A stretch of 64,000 nucleotides of DNA from Rhineura floridana (GCF_030035675.1 NC_084499.1:17444739-17508738), one strand, 5' to 3'. Positions 10,326-20,660 are shown, numbered from the stretch's first letter. The notes: generated from the letters alone by a model not told the origin. Numbers and translations are program-made.

Positions 10326-10605
10326 AAATGTTGCAGTATGGAGTAGTCTGTTCAAGTTGCCAGCCACCCAGCCATGCCCTCCTCCGCAGTACTCCATTCC
10401 CTCCTCCTCAGTACTCCATTCCATACCCCCTCCCCCTGATTCCCATTCCCTACAACAATCAGCATTCTGTGGCCACTGAGCATGCTCAGTCTTCATTGGG
10501 CCACTCTGGGTTATTTTCCCCTAAATGTGTGTGTGTGTGTGTATCTCACAAATCTTGGGTTTCGCCTGTTGATTTCTCCCTCTTGTGCATGGATTTCGAT
10601 AACTG
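10326..10605 (+). repeat. Unclassified interspersed repeat, copy 2 of 3
   Basis: Matches the copy at 4655 in word order, with an internal near-duplicate 'agtactccattcc' and a (tg)n run at 10527-10541. Confidence 0.55.
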
Positions 10606-10671
10606 TTTTCGATAACTAAAGAGCCACACTTGAAGAATGAATTCTCTATTAATCTTTAGGATGCTTCATTT

Positions 10672-10971
10672 CAGGGGTGGGGAACTTTTTTCAGGGCTGC
10701 ATTCCCTTCTGGGCAACCTTGCAGGGGCCACATTCCATTCACACTTTAAAGCCAGATCTATCCATTTTTTACTTTCTGAAACAATATGAAAACCGTCACA
10801 AAGTCACAAGAACCAGATTTGACAGATCCTTCCACCCCTAACTGAGGAGCATAGCCTGGGGAGAGGGGCTGTGGTCTGAGAAGGAGTGTGGCCTGGGAAA
10901 AGCCCTGAGGGCCAGCTAGAGAGGTCTGGAGGCCTGCATTTGGCCCCTGGGTCTGAGGTTCCCCACCCCTG
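10672..10971. mobile_element. hAT-type element with CAGGGGTGGGGAAC ends
   Basis: Starts CAGGGGTGGGGAAC and ends GGTTCCCCACCCCTG, a clean terminal inverted repeat of hAT style. The 300-base interior is not palindromic and encodes no transposase. The 8-base flanks do not match, so the target duplication has decayed. Confidence 0.75.
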
Positions 10972-11794
10972 CAGAAAGGAATCTATTTTGTCTCCTGCCA
11001 GTCCTGTTAGATGGCACAGCAACTCTGCTCTTGCAAATGCTTCCAGTCCACATTGTTCTTCATGTGGTGCACGTTGTCCAGATAATGAGGCAAGCCTTCA
11101 GCTATTATTCCTCAACGCAGATTGCTGCTTCTTGTCTTCAAGTCTGCCTCAACCGTTTCGGTTTGTATTTCCTTTTTTCCCCTTTTGAAAGCCTAACCTC
11201 CTGGTTTCTGTCTGCGGTGGCTTACTTCATCTTTATTTTTGTTTGGTAGTTCAAAGCTAGCAGCAGGGAAAGAAGCCCTCCACAATGCCCATTTGTCAAT
11301 GTGGAGCCCTTCTCCTCAGCGGACAAAAGGAAACAATGGCCAGAAGAGACAAGGAGAATTGTGGAGAGGGAGGTTGTGGCTTCATTAACCTCCTCTCCCA
11401 ATGGCTGTGGGAGGCTTTCAGCCATCAAAAGGCTTCAGTGAATGCTTGGAGAGCGCCTACTGTGACCAGCTGGAAGAAGCCACAAGACTCATTCATTCTG
11501 GCCTGACTCAAGAGTTTGCCTCTTAGTGTCTTTCACAAGGTGCACTGGAAACAGAATCCAGCAGGCCCTGCAAATCGATGATACTGTCTCTAAACATCTT
11601 GCATCTGATGAAGTTGACCAAAGCACATGCCCTCATAAATTTTCCAGCCTTGAAAATGCCATAAGGCTCTTTGTCGTCAGGCGGCTAATTCTTACTTGGC
11701 AGCTTCCAGGCTTGGTCTAGAAAAGGCTGCTTGTGTGAGGCACAAATTCAAAGCTGTAAAAAAAAATAGAGGCAGATTGGTGTAAGGGATTTGT
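10972..11794. other. Intergenic sequence, no gene
   Basis: No repeat family is recognised. The sequence is of mixed composition and could include single-copy regulatory DNA. Nothing specific can be supported. Confidence 0.3.
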
Positions 11795-11940
11795 GTGTTG
11801 GGCCAGAGTCCTTTTTTGCTAAAATTTACATCCCTTGCTCCGCCCACTTTTGCCTCTGGCCCTGCCCACCAGTGACATATGGCCCTTGGAAGCTTGTGCA
11901 GAAGGGAATGTGGTCCTCAGGCTGGAAAAGGTTCTTCACT
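11795..11940 (+). repeat. Partial hAT element (CAGGGGTGGGGAAC family)
   Basis: Contains the right-half words 'gcccacttttgcctctggcc' and 'gaagggaatgtggtcctcag', also seen at 48655-48735. Confidence 0.55.
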
Positions 11941-12637
11941 CCTTACTTCAGTACTGGCTGTGTATTTAAGTTTAAGATGCACTGTATGGCTTCAGTTTTG
12001 GTCCTATTTGTGGTCTGTTGAATCAGTTAATGATGACAGCATTGACAATGGGACAACACGGCAGATTTCTTGGAGGAGGGGAAGTGGCACCCAGTTCTGC
12101 CTGAGGTTCTCCACACCTTGTCTGAAGGACTGGGCTTCTCTTTTCATGTGCTCAGCAAACACAGAGGCAGGAGAATGAGTTCCATAAGGTCATTCTTAGA
12201 GCCGAGATTTTCATTTTCTTTGAACTGATGGGATTTTAAATCTTAATGCCCAAACATGCCAAGGTTTTTATTTTCTGGTTTTAAATATTGTTGTAACCCA
12301 CCTTGATCCTCCGTGATAAGGGCAAGATAAGGAACTTCAATGAATAATACATTTCAGCACGACCGCAGTGATGACTTGCTGATCTTTCAACGGCAGCAAT
12401 TGGGCCAGGAGCCCAAGATTGAACCTGGCCCAGAAGGCCAGCCCAGCCAGAATCTGTGACAGGAATCAGCAAAGGTGATAATGCGAAGCGTTAACACTCT
12501 CCCTCTTGCGCCTGACCGTTCTCCCGACCTCTGCAAAAGATCAAGGTGAAATGGCGTTCTTCAGAGAAGAAAATCAAGGAGGAAAATACCGCAGAAGGAA
12601 TTAGAACATGCAGAATAAGAAACAGACAAGAGTCCGC
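11941..12637. other. Intergenic sequence, no gene
   Basis: About 12285-12345 resembles a LINE tail ('tgtaacccaccttgatcctc'). The rest is unassigned. Confidence 0.3.
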
Positions 12638-13080
12638 TAGAGATGAGGAGAGGGAGAAATCCGATTCGGTTTCCATTGAAAGCAGAATTTATCGAATTCA
12701 CAGTTTCCAAAAGAATGTGAGAACCTAAACACAGCCTTCCTTCGAAATTTGCACTTCTCCAACTTTTGCAATGCAGGTCTCCAACCAACTTTTACAAAAA
12801 TGCATATATGTGTGCGTAAAAATGAGTATATTAGTGAAAGCAGCCTGCAAAAATGCATTACATCAGGAGAAATTGCTTGCAAAACTGTGCCCGTTAGTCA
12901 AAACTGCCTATAAAAATGTATTTATTAGGAGAAATTCACACTAAATTGCTGAATAATTTTCATGAGGGTTTATATAATAACAATTATAATAGCAAATTAC
13001 TGCAGAAATGTGGAGGACTGAATTGAAGCCTGGAAAAATGAGAAAATAAGAGAGAACTGAAATGGATGGATCTTTGTCAG
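12638..13080 (-). mobile_element. hAT-type element, TAGGGATGG family, minus orientation
   Basis: Begins tagagatgagg. It carries, in reverse complement, the interior words of the copy at 33343 (for example 'aggagaaattgcttgcaaa' and 'cagaaatgtggaggactga'). The far end has decayed and I cannot find a target duplication. Confidence 0.65.
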
Positions 13081-13235
13081 TTTCTCCATTCAGATCTGAG
13101 ATGGCAATAACCAAATCCTAGAACAGGGAGCTACCCCCTTCTTTATAAGTTGTGCATGCATGAGTGTGTGTGTGCGTATGTTCATTTTAGATTTCAGAAA
13201 GGAGAGAGGTTAAGTCTCAACAAGGTTTAAAGCAT

Positions 13236-13340
13236 TGGTAGGGAAGCTGTGGCCCTTCAGATGTTGTTAGATCCCAACTGCTATCAGCCCCAGCCAGCAG
13301 GGCCAATGGTCAGGGACGATGGGAGTTGCTGGAGAAGCAC
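13236..13340. repeat. Palindromic MITE, core 'atcagccccagcc'
   Basis: Arms 'ggcccttcagatgttgtta' and 'gggacgatgggagttgct' surround 'cagggccaatggtcaggg'. Confidence 0.55.
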
Positions 13341-13348
13341 TGTCTCAG

Positions 13349-13518
13349 ACTGCATACACACACCATACATTTAAAGCCCATGACTGACTCCCAAAGAACC
13401 CTGGGAACTGTAGTTTGTTAAGGGTGCTGGGAATTGTTGCTCTGAGACAGGCAGACTAGTTTCCAGGATTCTTTGGGGGGGGGAGCCTTATGCTCTGAAT
13501 GTATTGTGTGTACACAGC
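13349..13518. repeat. Palindromic MITE with 'ccctgggaactgtagttt' core
   Basis: The ends 'actgcatacacacaccatac' and 'gtattgtgtgtacacagc' are inverted. The inner arms 'cccaaagaaccctgggaa' and 'tccaggattctttggggg' are also inverted. The size and symmetry suggest a non-autonomous DNA transposon of a different family from its neighbour. Confidence 0.65.
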
Positions 13519-13635
13519 ATGGTGACTGTGATGGTAGAGAGGACAGGGCTCATCTTAAAACTCTCTGGGAAAGGAGTTCCACATGATGGGTGCCACCACA
13601 GAAAAGGCCATACCTGAGACTGCAGTCGGGTAAAT

Positions 13636-14458
13636 AACATCAGAAGAGCCCTCCTGGATCACAGCAAGGGCCTGTCATGCCCCCGTCAGAGGACTCCTCA
13701 GATGAGGACGACTCGGGAGTAACAGCAGCAGACCCAGGAGCAGCAGACTCAGAAGGAGACATGGAGGAGCCTCCTGAGAATCCAGCTCCTTCTCCCCCTC
13801 AGCTGCAGAGCACCCCAGATACAGCAGAGTCCCTGCAGCCAGACACAGACAGTGAACAGGATACTCCCCCCTCACCTGCAGAACGTAGACAGCAGAAGGT
13901 CAGGCAGAAGAGAGGCAGGCCTGTCTCCTTAAGGCCCAAATGCTGAAGGCTCACACCTGCTGTCCATCCTGCTCTTTATAAGGCACACCTTGGCTGCAGC
14001 TTGTTGCTGACTGCAACGTCAGGCGTGGCTTGTGTGTTCCTAGTTTCCTGGCACCCTCTTTCGGACTGACCCCTTGGCACTTGATCCCGGACCTCTACTG
14101 ACCTCACTTCCGGACTCCTGACTCGGCAAGTACGCTTCGGACAAGCCTGGCCCTTATCAGCTCCCCTCCTCCTAGACCTGGCAGATTTATGACCAGACTG
14201 CCAGCTAAGGACTTTGCTTCCCTGCCAACCACCCAGGAATTTCCAGCCCCCCACCGGCACTGCTGACGCATTGTAGAGCTGACAGGGCCCTCCTCACCCA
14301 GCCTTCTGTTCTCACAGTGGCCAACCAGAAGCCCCTATGGGAAGCCCGCTGTGTGCAACAGCCACGCTCCCTTCTAGCAGTTCCCAGCAGCTGGTTTTCA
14401 GAGGCATATGGCCTCCGATGGTGGAGGGAGGACATGGCCATCATGGTTAGTAACACAG
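13636..14458 (-). repeat. CR1-type LINE 3' end, split by a solo LTR
   Basis: The left piece 13636-13672 ('gaagagccctcctggatcac') continues at 14285 ('tgttctcacagtggccaacc') and runs to 'catggccatcatggttagta'. The CR1-type piece is therefore older than the LTR. Confidence 0.65.
13673..14284 (+). mobile_element. Solo LTR of an LTR retrotransposon (Gypsy-like), copy 1
   Basis: The 612-base unit begins TGTCATGCC and ends CTGACA. It is flanked by exact 5-base duplications gggcc at 13668-13672 and 14285-14289. A TATA-like box lies near 13974. There is no internal region on either side, so this is a fossil left by LTR-LTR recombination. Family assignment to Gypsy is an inference from end sequence and 5-base duplications. 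The intact duplication suggests it is younger than copy 2. Confidence 0.75.
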
Positions 14459-14582
14459 CAGCAATCTAAGGCTGAGAAAATGTACACAAGGGGGCAGATA
14501 CTCCCTTAAGATATATGCAGGGCTCTGGGCTTGAAAGCAGAGTTAGGGCATCGAAGGCCTCCCTGATGTCATTGGGCTCCAC

Positions 14583-14660
14583 TTTGCACGAGCTCTAGCC
14601 AGCATGGCCAACGGCCAGGGGTGCTGGGAGTTGTAGTCCAGCAGCATCTGGAAGGTATCT
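14583..14660. repeat. Partial palindromic MITE
   Basis: Carries 'agccagcatggccaacggcc' and 'gggagttgtagtccagcagc'; the left arm is lost. Confidence 0.5.
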
Positions 14661-15186
14661 CTGTCTTTATTGGGGAAAGAAGCAGCCTTTTCTCTTGCCC
14701 CTGCAGGCAACTTGCCACCTCAGGTAGCCATGTAGGCTTCCCTAAGAGCAAGGCTGGATGCCCACAGGTGAGTGTCCCATGCCCCGGTGGGAAGGGGCAC
14801 ATCACAGGGGCCCTGTTTCATGTCTTCCATGGGGCCCACCTGGTAAGGAGGGTCAAAATAATCAGTTGTAGATCTGGCTTTATTGTGGGAATGTTGCTTC
14901 ACATGGTGAAAGCATCTGTTCCTGCCAGCTCAGGGCTGGTTCCATCTGCCAGGGGAGATTCCCCCCCCAACACAGACAGGAGTCTTCTACCTCACTGCCC
15001 TTTGCAAGCTTTAATCAAGGGCTCCTGGGCAAGCCACTCTGAAGAGCACAATGCCCCATTAGGGCTCTAAGTTGATTGACTTGTCTCTGCCACCCTTTCT
15101 GAAGAAACACTCTAAAGTCCTCCAGAACTGGGTAAAAGGAAAATACCTGTAGAATCTGCCTCCCACTACCCTTTACCACTTGTTTA
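14661..15186. other. Intergenic sequence, no gene
   Basis: No repeat family is recognised. The 149-codon frame at 14621-15070 starts within a MITE and has no domain signature. Confidence 0.3.
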
Positions 15187-15830
15187 ATGACAACAGAATA
15201 TTTAAGTAACTTTAAAGTTGGCAACAAGGACATTGAACTTGTCAAGGATTATCAATACCTTGGCACAGTCATTGACCAAAATGGAAACAATAGTCAAGAA
15301 ATCAGAAGAAGGCTAGGACTGGGGAGGGCAGCTGTGAGAGAACCAGAAAAGGTCCTCAATTGCAAAGATGTGTCACTGAACACTGAAGTCAGGATCATTC
15401 AGACCATGGTATTCCCGATCTCTATGTATGGATGTGAAAGTTGGACAGTGAAAAAAGCAGTAAGAGAAAAATCAACTCATTTGAAATGTGGTGTTGGAGG
15501 AGAGCTTTGCGCATACCATGGACTGCGAAAAAGACAAATAATTGGGTGTTAGAACAAATTAAACCAGAACTGTCACTAGAAGCTAAAATGATGAAACTGA
15601 GGTTATCATACTTTGGGCACATCATGAGAAGATATGATTCATTAGAAAAGATAATAATGCTGGGGAAAACAGAAGGGAGTAGAAAAAGATGAAGGCCAAA
15701 CAAGATGGATTGATTCCATAAAGGAAGCCACAGATCTGAACACGGTGGTTCATGACAGATGCTATTGGAGGTTGCTGATTCATAAGATCGCCATAAGTCG
15801 TTATCGACTTGAAGGCACACAACAACAGCA
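15187..15830 (+). repeat. BovB (RTE) LINE, 5'-truncated 3' end
   Basis: The frames give the C-terminal part of BovB ORF2: KDYQYLGTVIDQNGN, MVFPISMYGCESWTVKKA, EMWCWRRALRIPW and LSYFGHIMRR. A frame change near 15460 separates them. The element ends 'gccataagtcgttatcgact' and (aac)n, the standard BovB tail. Confidence 0.85.
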
Positions 15831-16439
15831 AACATTTACCACTCACTCAACAACATCCCTTTTAATCCAACTCCCAAGATCTGAAACGGGCAGAGGCAAC
15901 ACAGATGCAGCATCCCTCTGCCCTAAAGCCTTCCTCACCACCCGGTTGGCCCATCTCATTCCCAGCAATGCCCACGTGAGCAGGAATCACTTGCCACCTT
16001 CCCTTTCTCGGAGGCCTTTTATATCTCCCCTGACTCCTCTCCACCTAAAACACAACAGCCAGGCTCCTCCACCATCAGGCATCTGAGGGAGAGGGTCCCA
16101 CCCTTCTTCTGCCACATATGGAGTCTCCAGGCAGTGTCCCAAGGAGGCCTCTTCGGGAGTCATTGCCTGGGTGTTGCCTGCTGGTGGGACTGGGGCCTAC
16201 TTAGGGGCCAGCACAGAAATGGCGAGCCTTGGCGGCTCATCGCAGGGATATTCCTGTGTCGTGCCAGGAAGATCACAGGACTGGAAAAGGGCGCACAACC
16301 CCACACGTCTCTTTCCACAGGCAAGACGGACGAGGCTTTTGCAAAGCTCTGTGTATCCTTTCAGAGGGGAAAGTTTTGGAAGAGTATCTTGGCCGGCAAG
16401 TGCGGGGTGCCTACGGTGGAAGTGGGGGCGAGGAAGGGA
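15831..16439. other. Intergenic sequence, no gene
   Basis: Moderately GC-rich. A 'ccttttatatctcccc' stretch near 16015 is TATA-like but isolated. No exon or repeat can be supported. Confidence 0.3.
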
Positions 16440-16760
16440 GACTGAGACTGTGCAGTTAAGGACAACTTAACCCCCTTCCGAGCCCTCCAGCCACCGCAGC
16501 CCAATCAGGTTAAAGGGAAGACCTCTGGCAGAGCAAAACAATAAAAAGTCTGAAGAGTTAAGGTTAACAGGACTATTAACGCACCCGTATTCTCGGCTAA
16601 TGAGGACCCTGCATGCAAGAGGGCGAGGGGGGAAGCCAATCCGTGGCGAGATAATGAAGTGCAGCGACTTTAACTGACTGGGGGCGCTCCAGCTAATGAA
16701 GTCACCTGAGAGTTGAGATACCTCCCCCGGCAACTCTGACATTGTTCTGAACAATGCCTC
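16440..16760. promoter_or_regulatory. Candidate conserved non-coding element
   Basis: Repeat-free block just before a SINE cluster. It is dense in homeodomain-like words (ggactattaacgc, gctaatgag, gctaatgaag) and GATA words (cgagataatg). It ends with the perfect palindrome CATTGTTCTGAACAATG at 16740-16756. Function is inferred from composition only. Confidence 0.35.
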
Positions 16761-16949
16761 GCTTCTTTCCGACACCCAACGCAGGAACAACGGGCCCAAG
16801 CAAACCATGGTTGCTCTGCTGCGATTACAGAGATGGCCAGTCCTGCTCCGCCTCTGTGAGCCTGGAGAACGTCTAAATGAAAGGAAGAGACCAGCTCCAA
16901 AACGAATGCCACTGGAATTCATGAGAGTTTGCCAGCAGGGTGGGTGAAA

Positions 16950-17131
16950 GGGCCGTAGTTCAGTGGCAGAGCATGTGATTTGCATGCAGAAGGTCCCAGC
17001 TTCAATCCCTGATGGCATCTCCAGGTAGGGCTGGGAATGCCCCGATTGCACCCTTGGAGAGCAGCTGCCACTCAGTGTGGACAATACTGAGCTAGGTGGA
17101 CCAATGGTTTGACTCTGTACAAGGCAGCTCC
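16950..17131 (+). repeat. tRNA-Ala-like SINE
   Basis: The head resembles tRNA-Ala(UGC): 'gccgtagttcagtggcagag' (A box) and 'agcttcaatccc' (B box), with the anticodon stem around 'tttgcat'. The body is conserved: 'tccaggtagggctgggaa', 'gagcagctgccactcagtg', 'acaatactgagctaggtgga', ending 'aaggcagct'. The same layout defines the copies below. I do not know a published name with certainty. Confidence 0.85.
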
Positions 17132-17228
17132 GTTTTTCATCAGGAGCATCGGGATCACATTGTACTGTTGCCGTTATTTGAATCTCTGTGTTGTTAACAC
17201 AGAATACGCCAGTATGTTTTTCAGAGCA

Positions 17229-17385
17229 CCTGTGTACCTGAATGGCAGAGCATCTGTTTTGCATGCAGAAGGTCCCAGGTTCAATCCCTGGATCTCCAGA
17301 TAGGGCTGAAGAGCTGCTGCCACTCAATGTTGACAATACTGAGCTAGATGGACCAATGGACTTGGGATAAGGCAGCTTCCAACAT
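17229..17385 (+). repeat. tRNA-Ala-like SINE
   Basis: Contains 'ttgcatgcagaaggtcccag' and 'gataaggcagcttcc'. It has a short internal deletion relative to its neighbours. Confidence 0.85.
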
Positions 17386-17401
17386 CTCCAGTCTTAAGGA
17401 A

Positions 17402-17600
17402 AGGGGCCGTACATAGCTGAATGGCAGAGCATCTGCTTTGTGTGCAGAAGGTCCCAGGTTCAATCCCCAGCATCTCCAGGCAAGGCTAGGAGAGGCCCCT
17501 GCCTGAGAACCTAGACAGCTGCTGCCAGTCAGTGAGGATATTACGCACCTAGATGGACCAAATGGTCCGACTCAGGATGAAGCAGCTTTCGGTGTTCCTC
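17402..17600 (+). repeat. tRNA-Ala-like SINE
   Basis: Third head-to-tail plus-strand copy, with 'gaaggtcccaggttcaatcc' and a decayed 3' end. Confidence 0.85.
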
Positions 17601-17750
17601 AATATGTAGAACCTGACGGCGTTTCAGCCGCATTTGTCAGCAATCCTAGCGAACCATGGAAACATAATGGGAGTCCCAAAACACACCCACCATGAAGACC
17701 AGTTTCGTTTGCCAGTGAGCACTGCTCGACCGGTTGTGCACCAGAAGAAA

Positions 17751-17938
17751 GGAAACTCAGCACCAAGTCAGCCCCTTGGTCCACCCAGCTCAGTATTGTC
17801 TACACTGACGAGCAGCAGCAGCAGCTCTCCAGATATTCACACAGGGAGGTTTTTCCTAGCATGGCCTGCAAATGCCAGGAATTGAACCCGGGACTTTTTA
17901 CCTGCAAAGTGTTGGCTCTACCACTGAGCTACGGCCTT
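17751..17938 (-). repeat. tRNA-Ala-like SINE
   Basis: Reverse copy with 'ccaggaattgaacccgggac' and 'ctctaccactgagctacggc'. It faces the three plus-strand copies. Confidence 0.8.
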
Positions 17939-17986
17939 GACCATAAAAAATAAGATTCCAGTCCTCATGGTTTAAACAGGAAAAAA

Positions 17987-18150
17987 GGAAGCTGCCTTAC
18001 ACTGAGGGTTCATCCAGCTCAGTACTGTCTACACTGATTTGCAGTGGTTTTCCAGGATTTCAGACCGGCAGGGGAACTTTCCCAGCCCTGCCTGGAGAAG
18101 CTGGGACTTGAACCTGGGACCTGCTGCTTGCAAGGCATGTGCTTGAGTAT
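17987..18150 (-). repeat. tRNA-Ala-like SINE
   Basis: Reverse copy starting 'gaagctgccttacactgag'; its tRNA-like end is eroded. Confidence 0.75.
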
Positions 18151-18440
18151 TTAGGAGAGTCGGAGGTAGCGGCACAGAGCTGTCATTTCTTTTCTCTTCC
18201 TGTCGTTGGGGGGCAGATTTTGCAGGGTTCTGCAACATTTCAAAAGCATGTCTAACCAATTTGCCAAAAACAACAGAGAACCGAATGTGCACAACAACAC
18301 ATCAAGGATCTGTCTATCATTACACACCTTCAACTCTCCGATGAAAACCTTTTGACCAGAGAGGATAAGAGGGAGAATATAGCAATATAGCAAGGGCACC
18401 AACACCTCTGTCTGACCAGCTGTCAACACTCTTACAAAGT

Positions 18441-18746
18441 AGCCAGCGTGGTACAGTCCTTAAGACTATCACCCACTGAGACACAGAACTCACTGGGTGA
18501 CTTTGAGCCGGTGTCGATCTCAGCCTCCCCTAGCCTTCCCCAAACTAGTGCCCTCCAGATATTTTGGACTACAACTCCCATCAGCCCCAGCCAGCACATG
18601 GGAGCTGCAGTCCAAAAACATTTGGAGGGCACCAGGTTGGTAAAGGCTAGGTTAACAGGCTACCTACCTTACAGGGTTGCTGTGAGGGGGAAAATATGAT
18701 GTATGCTGCCTTGAGCAGAGATATATGTGTGATAAAATAAAATGTA
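18441..18746 (+). repeat. Sauria SINE carrying an inserted MITE
   Basis: The head 'agccagcgtggtacagtcc' and 'cactgggtgactttgagcc' precede the MITE. 'ttacagggttgctgtgaggg' and the tail follow it. Confidence 0.7.
18531..18649. mobile_element. Palindromic MITE with tagccttccccaa ends
   Basis: Left end 'tagccttccccaaactagtg' and right end 'caccaggttggtaaaggcta' are inverted. The core is 'ggactacaactcccatcagc' facing 'atgggagctgcagtccaaa'. It shares the core with the hAT MITEs at 4987 and 63456 but not their ends. Confidence 0.65.
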
Positions 18747-18885
18747 AGAATATTGGTTGCCATCACTGTCTCTTGCCATCACTTTTGCCGTCAGTACCCT
18801 GCTTTTCTCCACATCCTCTTCCCCAGCAAGGATAAATCACGGTAGAGAAATTCTGACAGGCCATTGGTTTGTCTCTCTGTCATAG

Positions 18886-19068
18886 AAACACGGGAAGCTG
18901 CTTTGTATTGGGTTCGACGGCCTAGCTCAGGACTGCCTACACTGACTGGCAGCAGCTCCCTGGGGTTTCAGGCAGGAAGTCTTCCCCAGCCCTACCTGGA
19001 GATGCATGGATTGCACCCGGGACCTTCTGCATGCAAAACAGATGCTGTGCCACTGAGTTATAGGTGCT
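18886..19068 (-). repeat. tRNA-Ala-like SINE
   Basis: Reverse copy from 'gaaacacgggaagctgcttt' to 'cactgagttataggtgctcc'. Confidence 0.8.
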
Positions 19069-19079
19069 CCTGGTGAACA

Positions 19080-19252
19080 GAGGAAGCTGCCTTTATACCA
19101 ACCCAAACCATTGGTCCATCTCACTCATGGCAGCGGCTCTCCAGAGTTTCAACCAGGAGTCTCTCTCAGGCTCACCTGGAGGTGCTGCTGGGGATTGCAC
19201 CCGGGACCTTCTGCACGCAAAGCAGACGTTCTACCAAGGAGCTACGGCCCAT
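19080..19252 (-). repeat. tRNA-Ala-like SINE
   Basis: Reverse copy with 'ggattgcacccgggacct' and 'gctacggcccatcccc'. Confidence 0.8.
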
Positions 19253-19313
19253 CCCCTAAAAACAAAGCAAGGTTCTAGTCCTCGTATTTCTGAATAAAGG
19301 ACTGCATTAAACA

Positions 19314-19512
19314 GGAACGCAGGGATCTGCCTTACACCGAGTCAGGCCATGGGTCCATCTAGCTTGGTATTGTCTATTCTGACTGGCAGCTGCTCTCCAG
19401 GGTTTCAGGCAGGAGGACATTCCACTCCCTACCTGGAGATGCCATTGGGGATTGAACCCGGGACCTTCTGCATGCAAGGCAGCTGCTCTGTCGCCGAGCG
19501 ACGGCCCTTCCC
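19314..19512 (-). repeat. tRNA-Ala-like SINE
   Basis: Last copy of the cluster, near full length, ending 'cgccgagcgacggccctt'. Confidence 0.85.
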
Positions 19513-19934
19513 CTCGCTGGCTGCCTCAAGAACATTTTGCCTGACCTCACCTTGCTTTTGCCTCTTGGGTCTCCTGAGATTCTGGGTGCCTTGCCTGGGG
19601 AGGGGGGAAGAGCAGGAGTTTGCTCTATTGGGACTCGGGCCCGGCTGCGCCATTACTGCTGAGCTGCAGATCTCCCCATCACATTCCTCCTCATTGCCTC
19701 TCCCTCTCCCCCCACCCTCCAGGCTACAGCTGAACAGATTTGTCCTGAGGGCTCATGACTGATTCCTGCCCATAAACTTCCTGACGAGTCTCTGCACTCA
19801 CCACACGCAGCCCCACCCCCTTCCAGGTTTCAGAAAATGCTTACTATGCAGACGTGAAACAAATAAATGAAAACAACCAAACTGTAGAGTTCTTTGTTTT
19901 TTTTAATGGGCTTTTATCCATACAGCCCCACCTT

Positions 19935-20060
19935 TGGGTCCCCAGAGGTTGTTGGGCTGCAGCTCCCATCAGCCCCAGCTGGCATGGCCAATGGTCAGGA
20001 ATGATGGGAACTGTAGCCCAGCAACAACTGGGGACCAAACGTTTGGGAAAGGCTGATATA
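19935..20060. repeat. Palindromic MITE
   Basis: Arms 'ggtccccagaggttgttggg' and 'cagcaacaactggggacc' are inverted around 'gctcccatcagccccagct'. Confidence 0.65.
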
Positions 20061-20077
20061 GCTTGTCCTTTCAGGCA

Positions 20078-20215
20078 GGGGTGGAGAACCCCAGGCCCAG
20101 GGGCCAAATGTGGCCCTCCAAGCCTCTCTATCTGGCCCTCGCAACTCTCCCTTGGCCACACCCCTTCACTGCCCCTCCTTCACATTCTCCTTGAGTACTT
20201 TTGCTCGACTGGAAT
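20078..20215 (+). repeat. Partial hAT element (CAGGGGTGGGGAAC family)
   Basis: Starts 'caggggtggagaaccc', continues 'aaatgtggccctccaagcc', and lacks the right end. Confidence 0.6.
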
Positions 20216-20221
20216 GTGCCT

Positions 20222-20345
20222 TTGGAACTATATGGAGAATGGTGGCTTCGATGTCAGTGGGGCAGTGAATCTGCTTGGACAGCTCCTTGAAAGTTTGGAC
20301 TAAAACCTGGAGCTGGCCCATTGACATTGGAGCCACCAGCCTCCA
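20222..20345 (+). repeat. Unclassified repeat, copy 1 of 2
   Basis: Shares 'ggacagctccttgaaagt' and 'ggactaaaacc' plus the framing words 'cagtgaatc' and 'cctccactg' with 53560-53695. Confidence 0.5.
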
Positions 20346-20439
20346 CTGCAATGACTATTTCTCTTGCATGCCTAATTGGAGTTTTTTTTTTTAAAGCAAA
20401 GAAACTACTAAGGCAATATTATGAAAAAGGTAGGGCCTG

Positions 20440-20660
20440 CAACAAAATGTTGCAGTGTGGAGTGCTTCCCTTTCAAGATCCTGGTCTGCTCCATTCTACC
20501 CCATCTGCCAGCATTCCTTGAGCACTGAGCGTGCTCCGTCCTCACTGGGATGCTACTGGTTTTCCCTGTCCCTTCCCACTCTTCACATCCCTGCCCCAAA
20601 GTTGTTGGGTTTTTTTGGTACCATGGGGGTTGTCTTGAGCTTGCTGACAACTCCCTTCTT
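20440..20660 (+). repeat. Unclassified interspersed repeat, copy 3 of 3
   Basis: Has 'aatgttgcagtgtggagtg' and 'gcactgagcgtgctccgtcc' in the same order as copies at 4655 and 10326. Confidence 0.55.

Noticed and set aside
10672-10971. 8-base target duplication for this hAT copy
   Set aside because: The flanks cttcattt and cagaaagg do not match, so family identity rests on its ends and on the copy at 48555.
13677-13946. Acidic 89-codon open frame as a host gene
   Set aside because: It lies wholly inside a solo LTR bounded by exact 5-base duplications, and a relative occurs in the other LTR copy.
15990-16090. Possible LTR fragment with TATA-like box
   Set aside because: No terminal TG/CA ends, duplications or related copy were found in the window.
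16950-17030. tRNA-Ala gene
   Set aside because: The A and B boxes are present but the acceptor stem and 3' end do not fold as a tRNA, and the same body follows in every copy, so these are SINE heads.
16467-17336. Minus-strand frame of 289 codons
   Set aside because: It runs through two tRNA-Ala-like SINEs and a non-coding block. Phrases such as PGIEPGTFCMQ are the translated SINE head and recur wherever that SINE is read in this frame.
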